From NCBI GenBank assembly GCA_018136815.1, contig CM030940.1, forward strand, positions 4,349,087-4,413,086: DNA of 64,000 nt, written 5' to 3'. This DNA comes from Isochrysis galbana (taxonomy: Eukaryota; Haptophyta; Isochrysidales; Isochrysidaceae). Within the stretch, counting starts at the first letter, position 1; each line of letters starts with the position of its first letter. This document shows positions 21,443-33,530 of the stretch, piece by piece. Below the pieces are notes generated by a model that had not been told where the DNA came from, did not search any database, and was given only the letters and a program-made list of their open reading frames with translations. A program made the position numbers and the translations under genes.

Positions 21443-24400
21443 TCATCCTGAGGCAAAAGCCATCTCGAAGAATCCTCCTGCAGTCTTAGGCGTCAATCTG
21501 CTAGCTTCCTCGTCGACGGCTTCGTCTACTATCCCTAGTGCAGCCGATAATCCTGTGGCATTGACGCGGTTAGCGGCGCGCACGGCGGCGTCGCAATATC
21601 GCTGGTAGCACGCGACGTCCGCAGACTGCCGCATTAACCCGTTGTAGAATGTCGACGCGTGGGTGCGTTCGGCTCGCTGCCGCCGGTCCCATTCGTCCAA
21701 CAACACATATCCGGGTGGTAGGAGTACCTGAGGTGTAGGATCGTGGGCACATTCGTCAAGCGCAGGCGGAACGTCAATAACAAGCTGGCACACGAAAGCT
21801 GATCTAGTTGCGGTGATGGGCGTACGCAATGCGGGGGAGGAGGCATCAGTGTTAAGCGGAACGGTGGCGCGTCGCGACCTGTGTCCCCTCGCCTACGTCG
21901 ACTCGCTGCAGCGCCGCATCCGAGTATCCAGCGGCTCCCCACCGCCGCCCGTTCCCACCCATCGCGTTATCAATGGCAGCCAAGGACGCAAGGCATGTTG
22001 CGCTATCACAACGCGGTGCGACTCCCCCACCTAAGCCCGGGTCGCCGGGAGGAAGGCTCGAGACGCCTGCGCACGACGCGCTTGGTGCGCCGCCAAAGCC
22101 ACCCCAACTGATGGTCCTGCTCAAGGCACCACAGAATGCGTTGCGCGAGACGTTAGTCGATTGCCATCGCTCAGCATCAGCAGACCACGCGTCACCTTCT
22201 TCACCCACTTCACGGGGGGAGACGAGCCGCGTCTCTCCTTCGGAAGAGGAGGAGGAAAGGCTACCACGGCGCAAGGGCATTTCTTTTAACACATCGCCTT
22301 GCATCGTGCTTCGCCCACGCACTCCGAGATCCCCCAACTCAAGCTTGCAAGAGGAAGATGATGAATGGCCGACGCCGCCTACCGCACCAAGGGTTTCGCT
22401 CGCATCCCGATGGCGAGAGAACACCCCGCTGCTCCTCTCAGCGCCTATCGGACTCATGCATTGAGGTTGAACGCGAGGAGTTGGCGGCGGCGCGGCCATG
22501 ATCTTCGGTATCCTCAGCGCAGGAGGACTGCGACGTACAACGACAGTGATGGTAGGGTGGACTGGCCGTGGGCAGTGCGGGTGCTGCTAGCAAATGTGCG
22601 TGAAGGGCGACGACCGCGCGACATGAAGGCCCCTCATGGGTAGGTCCTTCATACTTGTTGATGTGTACGTCGTGTGGAGGGCCCGCGCAAAGGGATGTAG
22701 CCAAGTCTGCATGCGAATAGGCTGTCACGAATTGCTGTGCACAGGATCGCATCTTGGGCACCTCACCTGACGGGCTGCGCGTAAGGTCGCGAGAGAATCT
22801 CGTCAAAGGAGGTCAGACTCGATGGGCGGTATAGATCATCAAAGAGCTGGTGGCGACGTGAAGAGCCTCTAGGCGCGGAGGTAGCGGCGAGCGTTGCCGT
22901 TTCGCCTGGGGCAGAGGTCACTGTTGCACTGCTAGCACACGCTGATGACGAGGCAGCGGAAGGCTCCACAGCGTGGACCGCCGGCGCTGCCGTTGAGCCC
23001 ACTAGGGGAGGTTTTTTAGTCGGCGAGGCGATAGAAGTGGCGGGGCCAGGACGCTGCACTCGTGGTATGCGCAGGGGCATGTACAAGGTAGACGGGGGCT
23101 GATTATGTAAGTGCGCATCCGACTCCAGCTCCCAGATGTGGGGCGTACCGCGCGCGGGAATGAAGACGCCTACAAAAGCAAGGGACGCGTGAGCGCCCCC
23201 GATAGTGCTGGCACCCAGGAACCATTGGCGCAGACGTACATCAAGTCTCCTTCCTACCCCAGGCCATTCATTCACGGCCTTCTCTTCGCCTCCCCCTGTC
23301 CCGTTCCCCTGTACGCAAGATTTGTGGCGGGCCATCTCCCCGCCTCCCCAGCTTCCGTGTGGCATTCCCCATTTGGATCCCTACGATGCTCTTCTTCCTG
23401 ATATCACCCCATAGCTCCTAGCGCCCCATCCCAATCCTGACACCAAGCAGAGAGCGTGGCTTCGCATCTCACCGAGAAAGACATCCATGATGTGCTGCTT
23501 TTCCACGTCAGTGAATGTGTTCCGGTAAAAGCGCTTCATCGATTGGATCAAGTCCTTGGCAGCGTTCGAGTTTGTCGCATGTAGCGCCTGCAAGATGGGA
23601 AGATCACTGCGTCGTCGACGTGCAAATCACGCATGACACGACCAAATAATGGCGATGGGGCCCTTCCGTTCATCTGCTGTGAGGCAAGTGACCGAAGCCC
23701 TATCGTGGCGTGCCGGCCGACGCACGGGCGCACAGCGAAGAGCCAGCCGCGCAAACCCAATGTCAATCCAATGCCAACCCGGATCGCTGAGAGGCGCGAG
23801 GCCGCTTGCTCGCCTGAGACCCAGCATACTGCAGTGCGAGACCGGTTCCCATCTCCTCGTACATGGACACGAGCAGGGATGCCGCTACTTCGAGGCCCTC
23901 GCGATGATCATGATCACTATGCCACTCATCCTCAGAGGTCCGGGCTCTCGCGCTGCTGTCGCCACCGCCGCCCGGATTGCGAGAGGCCTCCACTCCCGAC
24001 TCTTCTTCGTCAATTGTGCGATAGGGGTCATGTGAACGTCTTGCGCGGCTTGCCCGATCTTCCTCGACGAGACCTGTGCGGTCGCGGGCCGTCGCAACAT
24101 CGACAACCGGTCCACGTCGAGCCGCCCCCTCAACAAGTCCGATGGGCGCTGCATCCCAAGGGCCCACGGCTCCCGCTCCGGCGACGCCGACGATGCCCGA
24201 CCCGCTACTCGCTCCCATAGGTAGGCATGTCGCTTCACGCCTAGATTGGCTGAGCAGAGGTTGGGAAGCATGGTTGGCAGGGAGGATTCCTAGAGCCATA
24301 AGCTGCTGCTTGAACACACAACGTCCGATGCAAAACTGTGCCACATTTGTGCGGTCAAGACAATCGATACAGTTTGTCCGGACCACGCCCAATTGGCGCC

Positions 24401-27400
24401 GTGGCATGAACGCGCTAGCAACGCCGCCGGCTGTTGCGACGGGACGACCGCCTCCGCTCCCGCTCTCTTTGCAGCCATCACGTATCTCAGCGCCTTTGGT
24501 CGCCGCGTTGTTTGCACCAGCGTTCGATTCACCATCAACAAGGCATTCCAGGATGCGGCCTGCAGCCACTTCGTCGGTTGAGAGATTTAGCGCTACGTCG
24601 AGCGCCAAGTCGACGGGAGCTGACAGTCTCTGTTGCGGCAAAGAGGCCGCAGCGTCGGGTATTGGTGAGGCCGAAGAGGAAGCTGCAGAAGCCTCAGGTG
24701 ATACGTGCAGGGTCTCAGGTGTGCCCAGTGAAGCGAGGATGTGGGCTGTGTAGGGCGAAGGCGAGGGCGGAGGATAGAGCGAGCCTGAGCGTGCTAACGC
24801 GGAAGCTAGAGCAGGAGTGCCCAAGTGAGGAGATTCAATGCTCGACGTTGAGCCAAAGCTCATGGCCATAGTCCGATCAATATCGATGCTGCTGGGACGA
24901 GCACCCCCTCTGGCGCATTCACTAGCGCTCAAACGCAATGCCATAGCTGATGCTCCTTCACCCACCACGCGCTCCCGGTGTCCGCCATTTGCAAGCTCCG
25001 CGTCATGTCTGCTCCTCCTTGCCACTGAACCTGTTGTGGAGGACGGGTGCTCTACTACGCGATGAGGTGCACCAGGCAACGGAGTCGTAGATGCAACGTC
25101 GGCCCCAAGGCGCGACGCAGCGATGCTCGAGGTGACAGCCGACGTGCTAGTGGTGAGAGGCGCCGAGCAGTAGAACCCAACACGGCGAATCTGTGAGCCA
25201 AGAAAGGGCGGAGGGACTTCTTGCCGGTCGTGTATCGGGAGAGACCTCGGCAAGCAATTCCGATGAGAACCACGCAATGAGGCTGCAACCCGTGCACCAA
25301 GATACACCGCAGGTTTCAAGGCGGCGTATGCCTTCTTCGCCCATGGCGGAACTAGCGCCTGCACTCCACCAACCGACTCGCCCACCAGCAAATTTGCCCA
25401 AACCATTAGACGCGTGGCGGCCACGTCATGGAGGAAGGCGGGTATCCGCTCACGATGCTCTAATCCCACATGTCCCTAGCGCCTGCACTCCACCAACCGA
25501 CTCGCCCACCAGCAAATTTGCCCAAACCATTAGACGCGTGGCGGCCACGTCATGGAGGAAGGCGGGTATCCGCTCACGATGCTCTAATCCCACATGTCCC
25601 AGATGCTCTTCGTCATAGCGGTGGACATCACCCGCTCCACTTACCATGTGAGCTGCAATGCGCTCCATAGCCGCGAGAACATCCCCTCCTTTTCGTTTGC
25701 TCTCCTTCTTGAAGTCGAAGGGCACGTAGCGCACGCCCCCCGAACGCATGGGGTGGAATTCGCGCTCGAGGGAGGCCTAGCGACGTAAACGAAAACGGAT
25801 CGTGAGGAACTCCATGCCATCAGGCTGAGCGGGGCTGCATGGTGGCAAGGGCATAGCGGCTTATCGAGCCTGCGAACAAGCCGAGAGGCGCTTCGCAACC
25901 CCTCTTCACATGTAAGCACATACATGGAATGTGGTGTCGTATAGTGCATTAGGAGAGGAGAGGTAGACAGACCTGTATTGAGTGGATGGCCTCGGCCAGC
26001 CCCCTACCAAGAATGGTTTCGCGTGGTCGGCGTTCTGTTTGCCGGACCAAATCGAAGATGATCAGAGGAGCGCCATACCTGGGCGAGAGGAGGGCGCAAT
26101 CGACGCACAGTTGTGGAGTCCGAACGCGCCACCGCAGCGCAGCCGATACGTGCCGGCACAGGGATGCTTGGCTTCTCCGTAGATCTGGGGGCGGCAACGC
26201 AGGCAACGGTGCAAGGCAGCGCCGTGTGCACCATGGTCCACCCCGACTCATCCTCAGAAGTGTCTCCATATACGCGCACACACCTATCCCAAAGCTCTTC
26301 AAGGTGCTTGCGGGTGAAGGCGAATGAGGGATCGATACGCTGAAGGTAGATGTCCGGGCGCGGAACAATGTGCCGACCCTCGTCGCCATGGCCCCAAATC
26401 TATACGGACAAATGAAGGGAAGGCAGGCCTGAACGACGTCCGAGAAGGGATAGGCGATGGGGAAAGGGTTCGGGCAGCTATAGACGGCGAAGGGAAGGAC
26501 GAAAGTGGGCAAGAAGGCTCCATCTGCCATGTGTGGGATTGCGAAGTAGTCTTGAGAGCCTCATGGGTGTCCGTTTCTTGGCAGTGGCAACCACCCTAGC
26601 CCTTCCTCACCAACGGTATGGAGCCTCTCAGTTGCGAGAAAGACGACAGGTGCCCGGAGTGGAGTCCTCCGCGCGAGCCATCGGTGACAAGCTGCTCACT
26701 CTCAACCTAACCACGAATCGGTTCAAGGTAAGGACGACGGAATCGAGATGTGAGTGTATGAGGAGCCCCGCTGGGATCGCCCATCTAGGTTAGCAGAGGG
26801 ATGGTACCTCGTTGGCGACGTGCCCAGCAGCGCAGAGGCCTCTCTTGAGAAGACGAGCGCCGGCAAAAAGTCGAGATCGACGAGCAATGAGAGTGATGTG
26901 CACGGGCCGCCCACAAAGGGATATGCAGACTTGACGAAAAAATCCGTGCACAAGTGGAGTCAGCCAAGCACCTAGCGGTTGGTAGGGTGGGGGGTGGGAG
27001 ACGGTCTGCGTCTACAATGCTGCCACGGCGTACATACGGGAGGGCCGACTGGGGTGCACAGTACTGCCGTTTAGGCCGTGGACGGGCGCATCGCTGAACA
27101 CCGCGCTTCAGGTGCTGCGAGCCGAGCTCCTAGGTCCACGAAGAACTGGGACAAAGCAGGATGGACGAATAAGCTATGGCGAAGTCTCAGTCCCATTTGC
27201 GCACCGTCCTTGAGGTGCGGCAGCAGTGGCAGCATCAAATGGTGGGTCCAGATGAACTTGTCGCGCATGGGTGGCACGCTATCGGACCGGGATCCAGGCC
27301 GTGGGGGCGATGGTGGAGAAGATGAAGTCGAGGCGGTGTAATCAAGAGCGTCGCCGCTTCGATTTGTATCGGCGCTGGGATGCGGCGACATGTTCTCCTA

Positions 27401-29272
27401 CGCACGAACATGGAAAGGCGATTAGGCAAACGAGATGGCTGACGGTACGCACCTAACAGCTCGTGCAATTCCAATCCGTGCATGCATGATGCGAATCTGA
27501 GCGAATGATCGAGACGGTTGTGTCGGTGCGTGACGGCTCGAGATGAATAGGCCAGATTGACGTGGAGGGCAGCAAGTAGTGAATGTCCCCGGCACCTGCA
27601 ACGTGACGGACAGCTCGTACGTGTAGCTGAAGTAAAAATCCCTTGTCAGATCCATGGCGAGGAAGAGGGAACGATACCGGCGTTCTGCCCAGCCGTCGTC
27701 CCAGCGTTCGCCAAGGCGGCCTGGAAGAGATCGCGATTTCAACTGATGTCGAAGGGTGAGGAACGTGAGCCATCGGTCCGATGCTCCGGTTGTCGTGAGA
27801 ATCGTCGGACTCGGCCAGTTGTGGATGGACAGGTACAGATGAAAAAGCTTAGTGGCAGAAGGCTTGGAAATAGAATGAATCCGTGTACGCAAGCATAAGA
27901 GGCGTCGGACTGGGGTGCCTCGCCATGCATAGGTGTGACTGGAGGAATGGACAGCAGCAGGAGGATCTCAGCGCGCCAAAGGCACTCTCAGACTTCCTCA
28001 CCGGCGCGAGGCAACAAGTCGCACCTGCAATTTTGAAAGGAGACCCGCGGCCGTCTCTTGTAGGACGCGGCTGATCCCACCGCCACCACTTCGAGCCTCT
28101 CCAAACTCCACGTCCCTGGGTGTACTTGTGTTGTTCACACCAGCAGACCTAGCGGCGGCGGTACCGGCTACTGCGGCAGCTCTGCTCGTACCACCGTCTT
28201 CCCTGGCCGCCGTATGCGACACAGCCTGCGCAACGCCATCATGAGTCCGGCTGGTGTCGTAACCGCCCCGTCTATCGCTGTCTCTACTTGCCCAACCTCC
28301 ACCACCTGCACTGCTCCCACAAGCCGACGTAGCGGCTTGCGGATGAGATGGGGCAGACGACGCCAGCGTGACAGCGCTGCCGTTCGGACCCCCTAGTGCG
28401 GTTGATGGCTGCCCGATAGGTGATCTGAAGGCTTGCGCTGTGGCGGACCGCGTCTTGGTGCCAACGGAGAAACCACCGCACTTGATTGAAACCATTGCTG
28501 TATCTTCCACGCGGAAGACAGAGTGTCCTGTCGATGGGCGAATATGTGGTGCGCACGTGGTGACATCCCAGGATAGCACTGAACTATGGGCAGAGCATGC
28601 GTGACGCAAAGATCGGCTCGGCGCCAATTCTTGGCAGCACATGTTATGGATCCGCTGTATCCGCCCTTTTGCCAGTTATCCAAGTGCAGGCGCATGTACG
28701 CTTGCCTGCTATGACACCGACTGGCTCGCGTCGAGTCACAAAAAGGAGGTAATAGCCCTCAAGGAAGCGCACCGCGCCTAAAAAGAGAACACCCAAGATA
28801 GTAGAGGGCTCACCAGAGAGCTGGGGCTTGTGGCGGGCGTGACACCACTGTCAGCGCGGCTCTGGCGGGGCGCGTGCAGCTGCGTGCGCTTGTGGGCAGG
28901 GGTCTCTTGTTGCGAGGACGCTGGCGGAATGAGCAGAATGGGTGGGTGGGAGTTGTCGACTGTGTGACCGCGAGCGAGCGAGAGGGCGGGGTGGGAGAGC
29001 GGGCGATGGATCACACCGAGGAGCGCGACGGCATGGAAGGAGAAGACTAGGGGCGCCTCCCTTGTCGAGAGAGCGGCGAGCCGCTCGAGCGCAGCGGTGT
29101 GCTCGTACTCCTCGCTCTCTTCGGTAAGTGTGAGGCTCTCCCCGTCGGCCCTGCCTCGATAGAAGCGGCAAAGGCGCCAGCGCTGGCTGGAACGCGGCTG
29201 TCCGAGCAGCACGAGCAGAGAGGCTGACTCGTACACCTCAATCCGGTCCACCTTGGGGGGGACCAGCTGCAT
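21443..29272 (-). CDS. FIG4: FIG4/SAC3-type phosphoinositide phosphatase, multi-exon
   Basis: SAC-domain enzyme expected to remove the 5-phosphate of PtdIns(3,5)P2 on endolysosomal membranes, in complex with PIKfyve/VAC14. Exons resolved: 29272-29017, 28777-28706 ([13 protein letters not shown]), 28527 leftwards ([15 protein letters not shown]), 27684-27596 ([19 protein letters not shown]), 26706-26611, 26399-26284, 26078-25973 ([11 protein letters not shown]), 25776 leftwards, 23587-23473, 23169 leftwards. An exon ending at 26808 encodes [18 protein letters not shown]. The catalytic CX5R motif [12 protein letters not shown] lies near 24360. C-terminal pieces (FFEMAFASG, stop at 21443) are tentative. 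Two long low-complexity insertions flank the catalytic motif. The intron at 28705-28528 is GC-AG. The start at 29272 ([15 protein letters not shown]) fits the family N-terminus. A perfect 124-bp duplication at 25353-25600 shifts the frame unless it is spliced out. Confidence 0.85.
25353..25600. repeat. Perfect 124-bp tandem duplication inside the FIG4 gene
   Basis: 25353-25476 and 25477-25600 read identically base for base. The unit encodes [20 protein letters not shown] in the gene's frame. Since 124 is not a multiple of three, the second unit breaks the frame. On the coding strand the unit ends GTGCAG and is followed by GCGCTA. Confidence 0.95.
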
Positions 29273-29339
29273 CAGGCGTGCTGAAGCTGGAAGCCCCATC
29301 CGCTGCCGCCGCCAGAGAAGGAGGAGAGGGAGCGAGGAG

Positions 29340-29470
29340 AAGGTGGATCCGAAAGCTAGACAAGAGAAGGGGACGGGGGACGGGGGGGGCGGGGGGGCGG
29401 GGGGGGGGGGGGGGGGGGGGGGGAAGGGGACAGGCAAGAAGGGAAGGGAGAGGACTCCCTCTCCCCTTCC
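29340..29470. repeat. Poly-G/poly-C tract upstream of FIG4
   Basis: Near-pure G run at about 29383-29424 within G-rich sequence, just upstream of the FIG4 start. Proline-rich frames across it (minus strand) are probably not coding. Length is likely to be unreliable in the assembly. Confidence 0.7.
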
Positions 29471-29769
29471 AGTAGCTCGACCTCGCTCGCTCGCCTCGCG
29501 TGCGCGCCCTTCCCGCGCAAAAGGAGTCCTCTAGTACTCTACGACTAAAAATATTCCAAACTAGACTACTCGCTCTTCTACTATTTACTCTGTTCTCTTT
29601 TTCGTGTTTGCTCATCAGTTGTCCGTGCTGCTGGTTGGAGGTGACGCACGAGCCCTGGCTCTCTGCACACACGGCTTTCTTTTTCACAGCCGGACCGACG
29701 CGCCCTAGACGCGCCCACGCGGCGCTCCGGTTGCATTCTCTCAACCTCAACCTCGCCCCCCCCAAAAAA

Positions 29770-30006
29770 CAATCGCCGCGATCCGCGAGACCTCCTGCTT
29801 TGGAGCTGGGCGAGAATGGCGCTCTGCCCTTGCGCGTCCACGTACTCCAATGCACGTCGATTGCTGTCGTCGACTACCTGGGCGTCCACCCCGTGAGCCA
29901 GCAGCGCCGCGGCGCACGCGCAGCACGACCCGTGCCGCACCGCCAGGTGCAATGCCGTCGACCCCGACCCCGACCGGTGCTCGCTGAGCGGGCGAGAAGC
30001 GTTCAA
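29770..30006 (-). pseudogene. Ankyrin-repeat fragment
   Basis: From an ATG at 30006 the minus strand reads GSTALHLAVRHGS, then AALLAHGVDAQVVD and RRALEYVDAQGQ. These are the consensus TALHLAV..G, LL..GA, and ..D..G parts of two ankyrin repeats. No further repeats or partner domain are present, and the upstream side is a 33-bp tandem repeat followed by a transposable element. It may be an exon of a disrupted gene or an upstream exon belonging to the FIG4 locus; FIG4 proteins do not normally carry ankyrin repeats. Function would be protein binding. Confidence 0.5.
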
Positions 30007-30115
30007 TCGTCACCACCCATCGTGTGGGAAAGCGCTCAATCGTCACCACCCAATATGTGGAAAAGCACTCAATCGTCACCACCCAACATGTGCTGGAAAA
30101 GCTTTCAATCGATAG
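29999..30115. repeat. 33-bp tandem repeat (3.5 units)
   Basis: Units starting GC(G/A)(T/C)TCAATCGTCACCACCC at 29999, 30032 and 30065, with a partial one at 30101. It directly adjoins the ankyrin fragment. Confidence 0.8.
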
Positions 30116-30212
30116 CCCGGTCACTCACTAGGGGGGTGCGGAGGGCACCATCTGTAATGGGCAACCAAAGGCCCAAATCAGCTTCCTATCTTCCTATATA
30201 TTCCGGTATGGG

Positions 30213-31262
30213 CACTAATCTTATGATTGGTCGCCATGGAGGTGGGCCTCGCGCCCCCCCCCACTCTCTCGACTCCCCTCATGGGGGGCGAGAACCATCC
30301 ACTCCCCTGCTCTGCCTCTTGGCATGAAGTCACGTTCCGTCAAAAGAGGGCCAGACTGCAGTTGGGCGGTGAGAGGCGCGCCTTCTCCGGGATTTTTTTC
30401 TCTACGGGTTAGTAGGGGGAAGCGACGAAATAGAAATAGGACGATCTGATGGAAATTGAACATGTTTATCGGGAGTTCAAACAAAGACTGAATCGCGGCC
30501 TGACCGATTGGCGTGACCATGCGGGTGGGACCTGTGTATTTAGTATCTGGTGGGGTCCCCCATCTGTATGGATCGTCGAAAACGGGCACGCAGCGCGCCC
30601 GGTCTCGACTTGAAGTTGAGCTTTTCAAGCTTTTGCGATTTTAGCGTCTTCTGTCTTTTTTTGATTACGTTTTGTTGTGGGGACCCAAGGGGGGGGTCCG
30701 GGTCCCAATGGACCCTGGATATGTGCTAGTTGGGTGTATTGGAAAATTTCTACCGTGAAAAATCCTCAAATTTCCTCAATTCTGAGATGGTCATTTTTTC
30801 ACCCCTTATAAAAAACACTGTTTGACCGCCCTAAAAGAGGACCCCCTGTTAAATGAAAACGCTGATACGACCGAAAGCAGCTTGAAAGCAGCCCTTGCGC
30901 TGGGGGGAAAACCTTCCCCAGCCCCTCAACGGCGAACACCTACACCTACCATGAGAGGACGAGGGCTAGCGCGGGGGAGGGAAGCGCGCGGGACTAACGC
31001 GAGAACAAGGAGAGGCTCAGGCGGCGGCGTTGTGCAAGGAGACAAGCGTGCAAAGCAGGCGAGGCAGCCAGGAGGGGACGCGGCAGGAGCACGAAAAGAG
31101 CGCGGGTCGGTCGGTCAATCCTTATAACCGTAGAGGGTCAATCGTGGACGTAGAGAGTCGATCGCGGATGCGACACCCCCATCGCTCATGAGGGGAGTCG
31201 AGAGAGTGGGGGGGGGGGGGGCGCGAGGCCCCCCTCCATGGCGACCAATCATAAGATTAGTG
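30213..31262. mobile_element. 1.05-kb terminal-inverted-repeat element (non-autonomous DNA transposon)
   Basis: The left end CACTAATCTTATGATTGG..CGCCATGG and the right end CCATGG..CCAATCATAAGATTAGTG are inverse complements. The similarity continues inward for about 75 bp through the C-rich block and CTCTCTCGACTCCCCTCATG. No transposase is coded inside. A TA dinucleotide just inside each tip would fit Tc1/mariner-type TA targeting, but no longer target duplication is seen. The interior holds a repeat shared with 12440-12580. A solo copy of the end is at 33531-33620. Confidence 0.75.
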
Positions 31263-31804
31263 AATAGAGACCAAGAAGGATTACGATACACTGCATGACA
31301 AGATGGAAGGTACCAGGAAGTACAAACAAGGCGCGCTCATAGCACCAAACAGGCTGTGGTGGGCCGGCGCGCAGGGCCGTTGGTGGCAAGACTGGGATGC
31401 GGCAGAGCTAGAGCGGACAAGACGAACGGTAGCAATGCAGCATACACACATTTCGTACAGTCACTTCTCGACAGATAAGAGCAAGCGGTTGCATAGGAAA
31501 GTGTGGGCTAGGCTGGCCTCAACGATGATTACTACTCGCGTGCCATTGTTGCAATCAACCACGCCTCAGCAGAGAAGCTAGCGATCTCAAACCTCGAGTT
31601 GCCCCGCAAACGTGCGCACCCCAAGAGCGGGATTTTAGGTCACGGCTGTTGAAGGCGCTTGTCGGCCTACGATCTCATTGGATGGGGAGTCGGTTGGCTA
31701 AGCGGAAGCCCGCTCCACGAGCCAAAGCACAATCTTTGCAATGAAATGCCACATCGACAACCGTGCGCACTTGCACATCGTGCACGCCTCGGCTAGTCTC
31801 TTGC
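31263..31804. other. No gene seen
   Basis: Region 3' of the CSN7 gene. A plus-strand 92-residue frame at 31303-31581 has no recognisable motif and poor context; I do not support it as a gene. Confidence 0.4.
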
Positions 31805-33035
31805 TCACTTCCTTGGCCCGACTCCCATTGCGTATTTGGCTTTGGTCCGTCCACTTTTTCGGAGTTTGTCCTCGTCGAAGTCCATTTCGCCATCATAGCT
31901 CCCCAGCACCCCACCCTCTGCCTCTTCTTGTTGCGCACGCAGTTTGGTGCGCACTTCCTCGATATTTTGATTCAACTCCGCCGCCTTGGCGTTTGCACTC
32001 TCGCAGTATGCCTTGTACACGTTGAGTTTCTCACGGATCGAGTCGAGCACCGCGCGCGAACTGGCGTCCCAGTGTGTAAGCTGCTCGCTCATCTGGGCTA
32101 ATTCCGACGGGTGCAGGTCCCGCCCAACCGAGTAACGCACATCGAGTCGGCCCGCTTGCTGATCGAGTTTGGCGGATATGAGCTCTTCGTAAATGCAGTC
32201 GATGAGCAGATCCTCAAGTGCTCGCACCGAGGGCATCTCCAATTCCGAGAGGAGACTCGAGTAGTCTAGAGACTTGCTTCGCGAGGTAAGGGTCACGATC
32301 GACAGCTTCTTCAATTTCGTGGCTTGAGCTGGCGTTAGGGGCCCAAGCTGCTGTGCCCGAGCTGCAAACAATGAAAGGAGCAATAGTAGCTCACTTGGCG
32401 AGTGTTGATGGGGGCCACGTCATGGGAGCGCAGGGTACGGTAGACTACAGTGGGCGGTGAAGACGTCGAGGTGGGCAATGTGCGCGGAATGCGAGCGCAC
32501 ACCCGTGTAGTCGGACCATGTGCCGTATGCAAATATTTTCAAGAGCTCAAGCAGATTGGCCGAGCCGGACGACGCCAGCTACAGACAAGAGGAAGGGTGA
32601 CAGTTGCAAGCGAGAGTGACGCGGGTGAAGTGATCGATCAGATGAGGCGGACCCACCTAGGCCGGGATGTCGCTCACTCCCCCCCCCTCTCCCTCTCCCC
32701 CTCCTTCTCCCCCTCCCCCTCCCTCTCCCCCTCCCTCCCTCTCCCCCTCCCTCCCTCTCCCCCGCCCACCCTTTTCCTCCCCCTCCCTCCCCTCCCGCTC
32801 CCTCCCTCTCTCTCCCTGCCCCCTCCCTCCCTCCCCCCTCCCCCCTACCCTCCCCCTCCCCACTCCCCCATCTTGGCCTCACCTCCTGCACGTTGGGCAC
32901 ATCGAGCAGCTCGCCAAAGACGTAGATCGACGGATGCTCTAGCACCTGTGAGAGCAGCTGCGCGCACGCCGCCCCCTTCGCCCCCTTCGCCAGCAAGACG
33001 AACTCAGCCAGAGCCGAGACGGACCCCTCGGCCAT
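31805..33035 (-). CDS. CSN7: COP9 signalosome subunit 7 (PCI domain)
   Basis: Subunit of the COP9 signalosome, which removes NEDD8 from cullin ubiquitin ligases in the nucleus and cytosol. Three exons give 261 residues, normal for CSN7: 33035-32883 (51 codons, [17 protein letters not shown] and [14 protein letters not shown]), 32578-32503 ([17 protein letters not shown]) and 32361-31805 ([51 protein letters not shown]). Splice sites are GTGAGG..TGTAG and GTGTGC..TTGCAG, phases 0 and 1. The PCI winged-helix part spans exons 2 and 3; a coiled-coil-like tail ([20 protein letters not shown]) and a basic end follow. The start ATG at 33035 fits known N-termini. Intron 1 (304 nt) is mostly a CCCTCC microsatellite on the plus strand. 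Complete and apparently functional. Confidence 0.93.
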
Positions 33036-33039
33036 CGCG

Positions 33040-33530
33040 CCGCGCCACCCGCGGGAGGGGGAAGGAAGGGGGGGGGGGGGGGGGGGAAAGACTACAAAAA
33101 AACTCGCGCCCTCTTCTCTCTCGAGCTTAGAGAGTAAAGTAGAAGTGGTTGGCCCAGCCTATACTATATTGGGCCCAGTGACCAGTGACTGTGAGAAGAG
33201 CGGTGTAGATCAGAGGTACCATTGGAGGCTAGCTAGCGCAACGAGTCGGTGGCGATACCACGTTACCGCACCGTACTCCGGAGGAATAGAACCACTTCTT
33301 CAAAACAACTCAGACTCAAGCTAGACAAGGACAAGAAGGAAGAAGGCACAAGAGGCAAGAGGTGAGTGAAGAATCAAGGGTAGCGCCAAATAGAGCCCCA
33401 CGAAATACAAAAAAAGAAGGATGATGTAGTAGTAGTAGTATATACTATATTAGAGCTGGTGGTTTCTTGGGTCGTTGGCTCTCTTGATTTATTTTCTTTT
33501 GAATTTCGAATTTCGAGATGGAGATGAACT
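33040..33530. other. Upstream region of CSN7; no gene seen
   Basis: Holds a G run at about 33068-33087 and unique sequence. No coding region is supported up to the repeat at 33531. Confidence 0.4.

Noticed and set aside
24510-24540. GTTCGATTCACC resembling a tRNA B box
   Set aside because: No matching A box or cloverleaf around it, and it lies within the FIG4 coding region.
31303-31581. 92-residue plus-strand frame
   Set aside because: No family signature, repeat or splice support.
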